A stretch of DNA of 64,000 nt from Komagataella phaffii GS115 (taxonomy: Eukaryota > Ascomycota > Pichiomycetes > Pichiales > Pichiaceae): NCBI RefSeq assembly GCF_000027005.1, contig NC_012964.1:1736001-1800000 (forward strand), written 5' to 3'. Positions within the stretch are counted from its first letter, which is position 1. Every line of letters starts with the position of its first letter. A program made the translations under genes and the position numbers. This document shows positions 29,094 through 38,107 of this stretch, in pieces. The notes beneath the pieces were generated by a model. The model did not search any database and was not told the DNA's origin. It saw nothing but the letters and a program-made list of their open reading frames with translations.

Positions 29094-29832
29094 ATGGGAA
29101 ACTTGGTAGAAATTAGCATACTTCTCTACATACGACTAATAGGTTCGGTTCCTAATGAAAGTTTTCAGTGGTTTTGGTAAAATTTAGTTATCTTCATTAG
29201 TCTCAGAAGCAGAACTGAAATTTTTTTTTCATCATTAAACTTTCAGTCGGAACACAATGCCTACATACTTGCGAACATTGTGATCACTGAGTCTGGCTAT
29301 GATGTTAGTAACGACAACCGGGGTATACTAATTGGTTGGACTAATCGTCAAATATTCAGATGGTGATGCATGTTTTTTTCCTTAGTACATGGTGAGTTCA
29401 CAGGAAATCAAGTTTGTGAAAACGATTCATCATAATATCAACAATAAGCCTAGTATTGCAGTGCCACTTACTTTAACAAGCTCGTATATTAGGTAAAAAA
29501 GGTAAACTGAATAAAGAAAAAATGCATTGGGCAGGTGGATCATTAGAATTTCACAATCCGGGTAACTTTAGGAGGATCTTGAAATGTTAGGGTCAGAGAG
29601 GAAGCTATTCAACATGAAAGGTAAACGACTTCGATACTAAACACAGTAGGCTCTTTCGTAAGAGTCGAATTAGTTTGATTGATTTAAGGTGCTATTGGCT
29701 GAAACCTTCGATGAACTAATATACCAGCATTTAAACCTTGAAACTCAAGAAAACTGCAAACACACTCGACAAGGAAGACTATTCTCTACATTATCATACG
29801 TGGTAGTACTATATTATCAGATGTACACTAAT
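29094..29832. other. Long convergent intergenic region, no gene supported
   Basis: 739 bp between the convergent POM33 and RPS25 genes, unusually long for convergent neighbours in this window (most are under 100 bp). An 88-residue plus-strand ORF at 29689-29955 runs into RPS25 and looks spurious. Weak C-box-like words (near 29229 and 29427 on the minus strand) were seen but no matched guide structure. An unannotated non-coding RNA is possible. Confidence 0.4.
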
Positions 29833-30159
29833 TTACTCGGAAGCAGTAGCTCTAGTGTAGATCTGTTGCTTAGAGTGCAACAGAACTGGCTTGATGACAC
29901 CGTCGTTCTCCAATTGTCTCAGAGCAACACGAGCCATAGAACCACCGATCTTTAGTCTGTCGACCAAAACGGAGACGGAAACGTATCTGTAAGTTGGAAC
30001 CTCCTTCATGATTCTGTCGTACTTGTCCTGTTCCAGGATGACAGCATGTTGAGCCTTGTCCTTAACCTTTCCCTTGGACCACTTCTTCTTAGACTTCTTA
30101 CTACCGGCCATGGCGGCAGCGGCCTTGGCTGCCTTGGATTGTTGAATCTTTGGTGGCAT
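29833..30159 (-). CDS. RPS25: Small ribosomal subunit protein eS25
   Basis: A 108-residue 40S ribosomal protein. The ATG at 30159 gives [19 protein letters not shown], the normal start, and the body contains [27 protein letters not shown] sequence and ends IYTRATASE. The frame is open further upstream, but that part lies inside a 5'UTR intron. Codon use is strongly biased. The intron acceptor is separated from the ATG by one base. Confidence 0.96.
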   Translation of the reverse strand: MPPKIQQSKAAKAAAAMAGSKKSKKKWSKGKVKDKAQHAVILEQDKYDRIMKEVPTYRYVSVSVLVDRLKIGGSMARVALRQLENDGVIKPVLLHSKQQIYTRATASE

Positions 30160-30160
30160 G

Positions 30161-30517
30161 CTAAAAGGGTTAGTATGACTGAAATAATCCTCGGAAAGCA
30201 GTGATGATAGTGAAAGAGAAAAAAAAGCACTCATTCGAAAACGGGAAAGAAAATGAATATCTAGCAACAAAGCACAGACAACAGGGAAACGGACTATTTC
30301 ATAAATCTTGAGATCAAGTTTTAAATTCACTTGAGAGTTGGGTAATTGCCATGCTGAATCTTGAGTACCTTATTCTATTACAACTAATATTCGTCCATGA
30401 GGTCGTTTGACTCTCTATCCATTTCTGTCTCCCTGTACATGGCTCAGCAAGTAGCAGATACTATTTCAAATTTCAAATAGATAATCTTTTTTCAGCACAC
30501 TAAACTTGTTAACTTAC
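30161..30517 (-). other. RPS25: 5'UTR intron of RPS25
   Basis: Read on the minus strand: donor CAG|GTAAGT with GT at 30517-30516, branch TACTAAC at 30175-30169, and acceptor TTTTAG ending at 30161, one base before the start codon. Length 357 nt. Perfect consensus signals at both ends and a very short branch-to-acceptor distance make it credible although it is wholly non-coding. Confidence 0.8.
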
Positions 30518-30785
30518 CTGTTCTTTAACCTGTGTACTAAGAAAAGTTGGTTCTGATTTTTTCTCTTTTTCTCTAGGGTGCGGGAGCCAACGCAAGGTAG
30601 TGTGAACGTCCCAAAATATCAAAGTCCTGCCAGTTTTTTAAAGTCATGTGACAAAATAGGACGGCGTTTTGCCTTTCTGATGATGCTTGTGCAGGGCTTA
30701 ACCCTTTTCATTTGTTGACACCTGAGCGCGAACATAAACCTCCTATAAACATTTATCAAATCAAATAAACCTCAATTAAGAGTAA
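30518..30785. other. Divergent promoter RPS25/NUP2
   Basis: About 270 bp between the predicted first exon of RPS25 and the NUP2 ATG, holding both promoters. It contains the decamer GTCATGTGAC at 30643-30652 also found in two other divergent promoters of this window, and pyrimidine-rich tracts near 30555-30575. Confidence 0.5.
30643..30652. promoter_or_regulatory. GTCATGTGAC E-box-like decamer between RPS25 and NUP2
   Basis: Identical to the decamers at 810-819 and 38171-38180. It could serve the ribosomal protein gene, NUP2 or both. Confidence 0.4.
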
Positions 30786-32597
30786 ATGTCAGGAAAGAGG
30801 AGAGCTGGTTCCCAAATTCAAAGGGAAACTCTCGGGCACGACGATGACACATCGGACGAACAGTCATCGGGATTGCATAGGGCTTCAGCGGAAGTCTTAT
30901 CCAAAAGGAAAATCTTAAAACCCAGAGGTATGTTGTCTTCTAAACAGTCCACAGGAATAAAGTTTTCGCATCCACCTGTACCTACAGTGAGCAGCACCAA
31001 TTCCGCACCTTCTTTGGCTGATGATAACACGCACAAGATTGTAGCGTTAAACAATCAGTTTGTTGCCGCTATCGAGCAAGCCAGGTCTAGCGATCCAAGT
31101 GCTGATTTCACGCCCATTCTCACAAAGTATCTGGATTACTTGAAATCATTGAAAAACTCTCAATTGCTACCAAAATCTCAGTCAGAGGCACAGAAAACCA
31201 GTAAAGCAGAGCCAATTGACGTGGACTCTGACTCCGGCTCTGCGTCTGAAGATAGTAAACCTACTGAGGTCAAAATTCAAGGACCATCCTTCAGTCTGGA
31301 AACTGTTCCGACGGCTAAAAATTCCGTTTTCTCGTTTGGAAAAAAGAGTAAGCCTGAAATTGTCTTTAGTGATGATTCAGAAGAAGAAGTTAAGGTAGAA
31401 GGCCCATCGTTTACTCTATCTCAGCCTGTAGATAAATCCAAATTTACTGGCGTTTTCAAGTTTTCAGCTGAGGCATCAAAGGCCAAGGAAGACGCTGCAA
31501 TTGAGCCACCATCCAAAACTGATGAAGAGAAACAGCCTTCCGCTTTTGAATCGCAACCAGATGTTAGTGCCAAGGGTGAGTTGACTGCCTCAAAGCCGCG
31601 TACATTAGCTTCATCCACTAATACTACCACTGACTCCGGACAAAAGCCTGTAGCATCTGGGTCAACAACTACAGATAAAGGAACGACCAAACCCTTCACA
31701 TTTGGTACCACTGCTTCTGTTCCTGGCTCCTCTAAGCCTTTCACGTTCGGTTCTGCAGATACTGAAAATGGTGCCAAGAAGTTTACCTTTGGTACATCGG
31801 GCTCGACTGAGACAAGTGCTGCTGAAGAGAAACCCAAGCCTTTTACATTTGGATCTTCTTCTGTCACCGACAAAGCAGAATCTGATAGCTTGAAGCCTAA
31901 AGGTTTTACTTTTGGTTCAAACAATGAGAATGCTTCCAAGCCTTTCACATTTGGTGAAACTAAAACTGATTCTTCATCTTCCAAAACTTTTACTTTTGGA
32001 TCTTCGAAACCTCTAGAACCTTCAAAACAGTCTGCTTTTACTTTTGGAGGTTCAGCATCCACTAAGGCAGCACCAACTTCATCCTTTGGATTCACGTTTT
32101 CAACTCCAAGCACGAATTCTGCAACTACAACTGCTACTACCAATACTCAGCCTGAGGCCAAAAATGCAGATGAGCAGGTTGAGGAAGTAGAGGTCAAGGG
32201 CGACTTTAAAAAAGTAGATCTGAAACCCATTGAAGCTAAAGAATCAAAAACTAATGAAACGACATTATACGAGAAAAGAGCCAAATTAATGCTATATGAT
32301 CCTAGTAACACTGAATCTGTTTACACAAATAAAGGCGTCGGAGAACTAAGTATTAGGAAAAACAACGATACTGGAAAGGCAAGAATTGTTGTGGTCATTG
32401 ACAATACTTTCAGGAAGCTTCTCAATACTGCTATCTTGGCGCAGTTCAAATACGAGAAGTTGGGAAAAGGTGACCTAGTCAAGGTGCCTACAATCAATTC
32501 CGATGGAAAATTGGAAACCTACGTTATTAAGGTAAAGACAGCTGCAGACGGTGAGAAACTACTGACAGAATTAAATAAAGCCAAAGAGAATGTATAA
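30786..32597 (+). CDS. NUP2: Nucleoporin Nup2 (FG repeats, Ran-binding domain)
   Basis: A 603-residue mobile nuclear-basket nucleoporin that speeds importin-alpha recycling and cargo release. The N-terminus KRRAGSQIQRETLGHDD resembles the importin-alpha/Nup60-binding start of Nup2 and Nup50. The middle (about 290-440) has some nine FTFG-type repeats separated by Ser/Thr/Lys spacers. The C-terminus from about 485 is a Ran-binding domain: LYEKRAKLMLYDPSNTESVY, GVGELSIRKN and ARIVVVIDNTFRKLLN. It is shorter than S. cerevisiae Nup2 (720). Confidence 0.95.
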   Translation: MSGKRRAGSQIQRETLGHDDDTSDEQSSGLHRASAEVLSKRKILKPRGMLSSKQSTGIKFSHPPVPTVSSTNSAPSLADDNTHKIVALNNQFVAAIEQARSSDPSADFTPILTKYLDYLKSLKNSQLLPKSQSEAQKTSKAEPIDVDSDSGSASEDSKPTEVKIQGPSFSLETVPTAKNSVFSFGKKSKPEIVFSDDSEEEVKVEGPSFTLSQPVDKSKFTGVFKFSAEASKAKEDAAIEPPSKTDEEKQPSAFESQPDVSAKGELTASKPRTLASSTNTTTDSGQKPVASGSTTTDKGTTKPFTFGTTASVPGSSKPFTFGSADTENGAKKFTFGTSGSTETSAAEEKPKPFTFGSSSVTDKAESDSLKPKGFTFGSNNENASKPFTFGETKTDSSSSKTFTFGSSKPLEPSKQSAFTFGGSASTKAAPTSSFGFTFSTPSTNSATTTATTNTQPEAKNADEQVEEVEVKGDFKKVDLKPIEAKESKTNETTLYEKRAKLMLYDPSNTESVYTNKGVGELSIRKNNDTGKARIVVVIDNTFRKLLNTAILAQFKYEKLGKGDLVKVPTINSDGKLETYVIKVKTAADGEKLLTELNKAKENV

Positions 32598-32618
32598 TAA
32601 ATGTATAATATATTGACA

Positions 32619-34352
32619 TCAATGCAAAACGTTCCTGACTTTTGCTATAAATTCTTCTGTGGATCCAACGTCCATATATCTAAATCCTATGAGACTTTCT
32701 GTGGATAATCGTCTGGCGCATTCTTTGGGGTCAAAGATATGCTTATTCAAGTTTTTCAGGCAGTCAATACCTAAAACCTCGATGATTTCCTTCTTGGTTC
32801 CGAATAATTTGTAGTTGATTACGTTGAAAAGAGCCAACGTTGATCTCAAAAGAAAAGTTTCTCCTTCAAACAAGTAAACGTCCATCAATCTTTCACATAC
32901 CTCCCTAGAAAGCTGACTTGTAAAGAATGTAGTACCAAGTAGTGGCAGATATTCCGATGGAGAAAGATTCACAATCTTGAAGTGGTTGTACAGTGAATTG
33001 TTGGTTTTGAACAACATCCTCTCAAAAGAGGCATAATGAGCCTGCAGGTAATCCGGATTCAGATTTTGAGTAATCGAATGCGGGTATGTCCTCGTAAACA
33101 GATTGATAGCAGCTGTAAGTGTTTTCTCCATACTGCCTATATTCTCAAATAACAAGGAAACCACCCCGGCCAAAACTTTAGTATCAACTGGCTTAAAACT
33201 GTGTTCTTCATAGTATAATAGAAATGCTGTGCAAATCAAAATAACAGACTTTTGTTCTGACTCTGGAATATCTAGGATAATATTGGAAAATAACCTATCA
33301 TCCAATATAAGACGCTTCTTAGCCATTTCAATTAGTTGAGAGGTATTAGAAACACTAGACTTATTCCCAATCTGTTTAACCCATATGTCACGACGAATTG
33401 ATTTTGGTATGCCTTTCCACCATAATTCCCTGATAATTGGAAGCTGTATCATGTGTTCATATTTGGGGAGAACGTAGTCCTTCCATATCTCTAAAGACTT
33501 TTTTCGTTCTCTTATAATTTTTTCATTCTGTTTCAATCGTTGCTGTTCCAGCAACTTTTCCTTTTGAGCAGATGCATATAGAATTTGCTCATACTCTCTC
33601 TGATGACACTCCATTTCATACTTGGATTTTGGAGGTAAATCTAGTTGTCTTGTGAATGTTTTATAGTTCAACGTTCTCTGAGAGTGAACGTGTGACTCCT
33701 TATGAGAGCCAACCAAATAATTGTGCTGTTGTTTCATTTTTTGTAGATAGAAGTTTCTTTGGGTGCTTTCTTCATTCTGAGCCATTAAGTTGCTACTATT
33801 AAAGGCGATAGTCAGAAACTTGGCGTCAGGGTCCATTCCCTCCAAGACTCTATCGTATTCCTGATCAATTTGGGAGAGCTCGGAGCAATTGGTGTTCAAG
33901 GAAAACAATGAGGACCTGTTAGAGTTGCATCTGGAAGAGTCTATAGATCGAGGTCTATTTGTGGGGTCTTCACTGGGAGTAGGCGGAAAAACAAGCAAAT
34001 TTTCTTTTGATGTCAAACACTGCAATGATCTCGTCATTGGAACGTTGTAAACGATCATATTTTCTGGAATCTCATCCTCACTAAGGTCGTCGTTCACTTT
34101 GCCACAAGCCGAGTTCGTTTGTCGCAATTGGTTTTTGATAGCTTTGTTCATGATCTTCCGCCTAACTCTAAACTGCTGAGATTTGGTGAGGTTATTAAGT
34201 ACCTTCGATTCGTCTATTATGGGTTCCGATCTACCAGCAAGCCTACCAATAGTCTTATACTTCTTGCCAAAAGGGCCGACGCTACTTTCATCTAGAGGTA
34301 TCTCTTCAAAGGACTCGTTAATCACCTCCAACACAGCTTGCTTCACTGACAT
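32619..34352 (-). CDS. TBC-domain protein without obvious catalytic fingers (possibly Oca5-like)
   Basis: A 577-residue protein with an N-terminal region of low complexity, a coiled coil at about 250-285 (QREYEQILYASAQKEKLLEQQ region) and a TBC-type domain at about 305-575. The entry motif ELWWKGIPKSIRRDIWVKQIG is clear. The Rab-GAP arginine finger, normally in IxxDxxR, reads IILDIPE here, and the YxQ glutamine-finger motif is not visible. It may therefore be a non-catalytic TBC protein. S. cerevisiae Oca5 is one candidate orthologue; I cannot confirm it. It lies tail-to-tail with NUP2, 21 bp between stops. Confidence 0.7.
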   Translation of the reverse strand: MSVKQAVLEVINESFEEIPLDESSVGPFGKKYKTIGRLAGRSEPIIDESKVLNNLTKSQQFRVRRKIMNKAIKNQLRQTNSACGKVNDDLSEDEIPENMIVYNVPMTRSLQCLTSKENLLVFPPTPSEDPTNRPRSIDSSRCNSNRSSLFSLNTNCSELSQIDQEYDRVLEGMDPDAKFLTIAFNSSNLMAQNEESTQRNFYLQKMKQQHNYLVGSHKESHVHSQRTLNYKTFTRQLDLPPKSKYEMECHQREYEQILYASAQKEKLLEQQRLKQNEKIIRERKKSLEIWKDYVLPKYEHMIQLPIIRELWWKGIPKSIRRDIWVKQIGNKSSVSNTSQLIEMAKKRLILDDRLFSNIILDIPESEQKSVILICTAFLLYYEEHSFKPVDTKVLAGVVSLLFENIGSMEKTLTAAINLFTRTYPHSITQNLNPDYLQAHYASFERMLFKTNNSLYNHFKIVNLSPSEYLPLLGTTFFTSQLSREVCERLMDVYLFEGETFLLRSTLALFNVINYKLFGTKKEIIEVLGIDCLKNLNKHIFDPKECARRLSTESLIGFRYMDVGSTEEFIAKVRNVLH

Positions 34353-34721
34353 AACGTGCCAAGGAATCTAAAAATGGCAGAAAGAGGGAAAGGATTGACA
34401 GTTGGGATAAAAGATAATAAACGAATGTTGTGGATAGTTCTGCCAGAAGGAAATATCAATTTAATAAGGACGAACAGTCAAAAAGGCCCAGTTAAAGATG
34501 TGATATTGCGTGGATGTTCTGTCAACCTGCCTGTATCCAAAAATAAGACTCTCCTTCGTCTTCTGTTTTCGAAACGATGGTGGTGTTCGAATCTTATTTC
34601 CTACCTTCGACCGCGTTTCGCACATAAATCTAATCCTAAATAGGAAATTGTTTACACTTGATTATATAAGAGAAATATCTACAAAAAATATATACATATT
34701 GAGAAGATGGGTCAGTTAGTT
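34353..34721. other. Intergenic region between the TBC gene and MDJ1, no gene supported
   Basis: 369 bp holding the promoter of the minus-strand TBC gene and the 3' end of MDJ1. A 95-codon plus-strand frame at 34356 starts with GTG and lacks any family resemblance. A tRNA B-box-like word (GTTCGAATC near 34585) is not flanked by a cloverleaf. Confidence 0.5.
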
Positions 34722-36200
34722 CTATTTACAGTCGTCCTTCTTATTGGTAATTCTCTTGAAAGCATCGGATAAAAATGACTCGATTTTCTTTAGTCTTGAT
34801 GGGTGATCTGAATCCTCGCCTTCAGCTGGTGGGGCTGAATTCTCGAAAGGCTTCCAGGATGGGTTAACCTTTTTGGCGGTGGTGTCGTTAAATGTATCAG
34901 CAAGAGCTTCTAAGAGAGCAGTCTGAGTTGCATTATCTGGACGTAGGACCTTGACATTGAACTGGACTTTGAGAGCTCCTCTATTGCTGAGGCTTCCATG
35001 AATTGGAACACCTTGTCCTGGAATGGAAACAGTTCTTCCATGTTGAGTTCCAATGGGTACTTTTAGCCTCAACTTAGTATCATCAAGGGTTGGAATCTCG
35101 ACTTGACCTCCCAGTGCTGCTGTGGTCATAGGAATCTCACAATTATAAACGATGTCGTTTCCGTCTCTGGAGTACCTAGGGTCGGGCTTCACTCTCACTC
35201 TGATAATCAAATCTCCCTTGACAGTTCTAACATTTGGCCCTTTGGTTACGTTTGGAGCATCTCCAGCTCCGGATACTCGTAGCCTCGTTCCATCCCTGAT
35301 TCCACATGGTAGTTTGACCTCTGTAGTCTTGGAAGACTGGCCCACCCCATTTCCGTGGCAGTGGCCACACTGGTCATCTTTGCTTATGGTCACTCCAGTT
35401 CCGCCACATGCATTACAAGTGGAGGACATCTGGAACCCTTGTAAGTAATGTACAGATGCACCAGATCCATTACATGTTGAACAGGTGGATTTCTTCCTTC
35501 CCTTCTTTAGCCCTGTACCTTCACATGTGTTACAACCATCGAGGACGTTGTAATTGACTGAAGCGTTAGTGCCAAAAATGGATTCTTTGAAAGAAATGGT
35601 CTTCAAAATTTCAACATCGTTACCTTGGTATTGCTCCATATACGCAGCTCCTCCAGCTCTTCTTCCTCCCTGTCTATTCGCACCGTTAAATGCATCTCCA
35701 AAAAGGTCCTCCAAATTGAAACTAAACCCTCCAGCTGCGTTTCCAAAAGGATTGCCTGCTCCAAAGGGGTTTCCACCAGCAAATGGGTTTCCTGGTCCAC
35801 CTCTTCCACCGCTGCCACCCATGGGGTTACCATCAGAGTCAAACACCGTGCCAAATTGATCAAATTGTTGCTTTTTCTCTGTGTCACTCAAAATTTCGTA
35901 TGCAGCTTGGATGTCATGAAATTTCTTCTCAGCCCCCTTCTCTTTATTGATATCTGGGTGATACTGTTTGGCTAGCTTATAGTACGCTTTTTTGATATCC
36001 GAAGTGCTTGCATTGCGGTCTACATTCAAAGTTTTATATGGATCCGAAATAAGTCGGGCTGCGGACCCGTGAAATCCTCTAGCCTGATACTTGCTTAAGG
36101 GGTGTCGCTGAAATGCGCATGAAAGCAATGGCTGCTTTGTTCGCAGCCATACGAGATGTGGCAATCTTCGATTCATCCCTTGTAAGAATCTTTGACTCAT
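34722..36200 (-). CDS. MDJ1: Mitochondrial DnaJ-type co-chaperone Mdj1
   Basis: A 492-residue type I J-protein of the mitochondrial matrix that works with Ssc1 in folding and in mtDNA maintenance. I use ATG 36200 (MSQRFLQGMNRRLPH); the frame continues upstream only to a TTG. A basic presequence of about 40 residues precedes the J domain (DPYKTLNVDRNAS ... HPD ... FDQFG). Then come a Gly/Phe region and four CxxCxGxG-type zinc repeats: CNTCEGTG, CSTCNGSG, CNACGGTG and CGHCHGNG. The C-terminal substrate-binding domains follow. Length is close to S. cerevisiae Mdj1 (511). A heat-shock element lies 47 bp upstream. Confidence 0.96.
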   Translation of the reverse strand: MSQRFLQGMNRRLPHLVWLRTKQPLLSCAFQRHPLSKYQARGFHGSAARLISDPYKTLNVDRNASTSDIKKAYYKLAKQYHPDINKEKGAEKKFHDIQAAYEILSDTEKKQQFDQFGTVFDSDGNPMGGSGGRGGPGNPFAGGNPFGAGNPFGNAAGGFSFNLEDLFGDAFNGANRQGGRRAGGAAYMEQYQGNDVEILKTISFKESIFGTNASVNYNVLDGCNTCEGTGLKKGRKKSTCSTCNGSGASVHYLQGFQMSSTCNACGGTGVTISKDDQCGHCHGNGVGQSSKTTEVKLPCGIRDGTRLRVSGAGDAPNVTKGPNVRTVKGDLIIRVRVKPDPRYSRDGNDIVYNCEIPMTTAALGGQVEIPTLDDTKLRLKVPIGTQHGRTVSIPGQGVPIHGSLSNRGALKVQFNVKVLRPDNATQTALLEALADTFNDTTAKKVNPSWKPFENSAPPAEGEDSDHPSRLKKIESFLSDAFKRITNKKDDCK

Positions 36201-36570
36201 CTCGTGAAGTGTTCTTATAGTAATAAAGATAAGCTTCAAGCATTACGAATTTTCCAGAACATGAGCGTTAAATTATCCTGGGCACGACCATGGGAAGCTG
36301 AGAATGCTCGATGACGAATACTTTGAGAAAATGTCCTTTCCATTTGAAGGGCTTCGCGAGGGAGGCTCCACCTAACTTAGACTCAGATGCTAAAAAAAGG
36401 TATCCCTTAATCAGTGCTGTCTACTAAAATATACTAAAAGACAAACTACGTAGGTCGTCTTTGCGGAACCGTACAAATCTCCCCATTGCTCCTGGTGGTA
36501 AACCATCTAATATAGAGGCCAGATTCTTGGGAGTTTCAAAGGTTGAGAGAATAATATAAATAATTCTGAC
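36201..36570. other. Divergent promoter MDJ1/cysteine dioxygenase
   Basis: 370 bp with no ORF of note. The main visible element is a three-unit heat-shock element next to MDJ1 at 36247-36259. The rest is mixed sequence with an AT-rich end (ATAATATAAATAATT) just before the plus-strand ATG at 36571. Confidence 0.6.
36247..36259. promoter_or_regulatory. Heat-shock element upstream of MDJ1
   Basis: GAATTTTCCAGAA, three perfect alternating nGAAn units (GAA, TTC, GAA at 5-bp spacing), 47 bp from the MDJ1 start. This is the Hsf1 consensus, and MDJ1 is heat-inducible in S. cerevisiae. Confidence 0.6.
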
Positions 36571-37215
36571 ATGGCTACAAAATCTCATCAAAGGCCGAAG
36601 TCTATCAGTACATTTCAGGATCTTATTGACTCAATAAGAAAACACCTCGGTACCCCACGCCAACTTGAATCCAATGAAATAGACCACGTTTATCTTCAAG
36701 AGATACTGAAAGAGTACCATTCTAATGAAAAAGAATGGGAAAAATATGCCTTGAGTGACCCTTCAAAGAGCTATAGCCGAAACGGAGTGGAGAATATAAG
36801 CTGCAATGCTAACGTCTTGATTCTGGTCTGGCAGCCAGGAAAATCATCTTTCATTCATGATCATGCTAACGCTCATTGTGTCATGAAAATCTTGAAGGGT
36901 AGCCTTACTGAGAAATTGTACAAAGTCCAACCATTGGAGGAAGATGAAAACAATTTAGAGTGTTTCAAAGAAACAATTTTGCATACGAATCAGGTAGCGT
37001 ATATTAACGATTCAATAGGGCTGCACAAAATGGTCAATGCAGATCCTAATGAAATTGCCGTTTCTCTGCATTTGTATACACCACCATATGCCCATCTTCA
37101 TGGATGTTCTTTTTATGAGGAAAAAAACGGCAAGAGGCATCATGTTCTAATGAGTAAATTATACAGCTGGAAAGGTAAGAAGATCATTGGAATTAATGAC
37201 AGTCGTGTAGGATAA
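36571..37215 (+). CDS. CDG1: Cysteine dioxygenase
   Basis: A 214-residue cupin-fold iron enzyme oxidising cysteine to cysteine sulfinate, controlling cysteine level and feeding sulfur and taurine-type metabolism. The iron ligands are His-x-His in IHDHANAHC and a later His in DSIGLHKM. The Cys of HDHANAHCVM sits where the Cys-Tyr cofactor cysteine of eukaryotic CDO lies, and the C-terminal Tyr region (HLYTPPYAHLHGC) is present. The length matches fungal and animal CDO (about 200). S. cerevisiae lacks this enzyme, whereas C. albicans has it (Cdg1, from memory), so its presence is a real metabolic difference. Confidence 0.92.
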   Translation: MATKSHQRPKSISTFQDLIDSIRKHLGTPRQLESNEIDHVYLQEILKEYHSNEKEWEKYALSDPSKSYSRNGVENISCNANVLILVWQPGKSSFIHDHANAHCVMKILKGSLTEKLYKVQPLEEDENNLECFKETILHTNQVAYINDSIGLHKMVNADPNEIAVSLHLYTPPYAHLHGCSFYEEKNGKRHHVLMSKLYSWKGKKIIGINDSRVG

Positions 37216-37223
37216 ATCTAACG

Positions 37224-38072
37224 TTAGTTGCTGACCCCACGCACCCAGAACTCGGTTTTGTCAGAACCATCAATACCATGTATTTTTTTCCACTTGTAGT
37301 TTATTTTGATGCTGAGTTCATACTTTTCCTTTTTGAGAAGCTCACATTTATCGAACAGTTTATCTCTAGCCACTTTGAGCTTTGCTAGTTGTTTCCCTTC
37401 TGGCGTGTTAAGGTAATTAGACCCAGAGGGCAAAAGGCTATCCACAAATTCTAACTCTCGTTCGATTTTGAGTATTTGATTTACTAACTCCTCATGTTTT
37501 TCCTGTAAACTTGACAGTTTTTGCTCTCCCAAACTTTCAACTCTATCGGAATCAATCTTAGTTGCAGTGAATTGCGACGAAAGGTTTCGGAATTGTAGCT
37601 TTGGTTCTATTATTTCTCTGTTTTTCTTCACTTCCAGGGCGATATTGGCCTCTTCGTCTACCAATTGCTCAGAAATCAGGCGACTATCCTTTGTCAAACC
37701 ATCATGGTCCTTCTGATGATCAGCCTCCTCATTTTCATCATCAGTCCTTAATGCTAGTCCCTCAGCTGGAACCCTTTTCACATTATCAGCTAAAGATCCA
37801 CTGAATGAGTCGTATTCCAGCTCCAAATGATTATAGGAACCTGGATTTAGGTCTTTGAAGGCCCCAGTAGAGCCATTCACTGGTGTCATAGTGACGTTTC
37901 CCGTTCCTTGCGTGAAGGAAGTAGTTTTAACTAAAGAAACACTTTGTATATCACCATCGTAGTCGTCTAAATCTTCATCCAAGTTTACCACAATATCTTT
38001 ATTATCTGAGATAAAGGCAACATCCGAGTCTTTAGGGGGTTGTTCAATTGTATCTGTATTTGGAGAGTCCAT
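37224..38072 (-). CDS. Acidic coiled-coil protein, unidentified
   Basis: A 282-residue hydrophilic protein with no membrane segment or signal. Residues 1-60 are acidic (DEDLDDYDGD). The C-terminal half (about 175-265) is a predicted coiled coil, beginning QKLSSLQEKHEELVNQIL, with a conserved-looking end YKWKKIHG and FWVRGVSN. I do not recognise the family; a cytoskeletal or vesicle adaptor would suit the composition but is a guess. It is divergent from ABP1, and an ACGCGT box lies 36 bp before its ATG. Only 8 bp separate its stop from that of cysteine dioxygenase. Confidence 0.7.
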   Translation of the reverse strand: MDSPNTDTIEQPPKDSDVAFISDNKDIVVNLDEDLDDYDGDIQSVSLVKTTSFTQGTGNVTMTPVNGSTGAFKDLNPGSYNHLELEYDSFSGSLADNVKRVPAEGLALRTDDENEEADHQKDHDGLTKDSRLISEQLVDEEANIALEVKKNREIIEPKLQFRNLSSQFTATKIDSDRVESLGEQKLSSLQEKHEELVNQILKIERELEFVDSLLPSGSNYLNTPEGKQLAKLKVARDKLFDKCELLKKEKYELSIKINYKWKKIHGIDGSDKTEFWVRGVSN

Positions 38073-38107
38073 AGGTGATAATGATTACTTTGAGGTTGGT
38101 GGACAAA

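Noticed and set aside
29160..29440. C/D-box snoRNA candidates on the minus strand (ATGATGA with CTGA)
   Set aside because: Single short box matches in AT-rich DNA without terminal stem or recognisable guide.
29689..29955. 88-codon plus-strand ORF at the RPS25 3' end
   Set aside because: Its second half is the antisense of RPS25 coding sequence; the first half looks random.
34575..34600. tRNA B-box-like word GTTCGAATC
   Set aside because: Flanking bases cannot form a T stem, acceptor or anticodon arm.
34356..34643. 95-codon plus-strand ORF upstream of the TBC gene
   Set aside because: It begins with GTG, overlaps the promoter of the TBC gene and has no family resemblance or compositional support.
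36201..36239. Longer N-terminus for MDJ1, and similar extensions for ERG8, TYR1, CQD1, NET1, BNA1, COX20 and ARL1
   Set aside because: For MDJ1, ERG8, TYR1 and CQD1 the upstream frame begins at TTG; for the others an ATG exists but the added residues do not match the family, so the family-like internal ATG was chosen.
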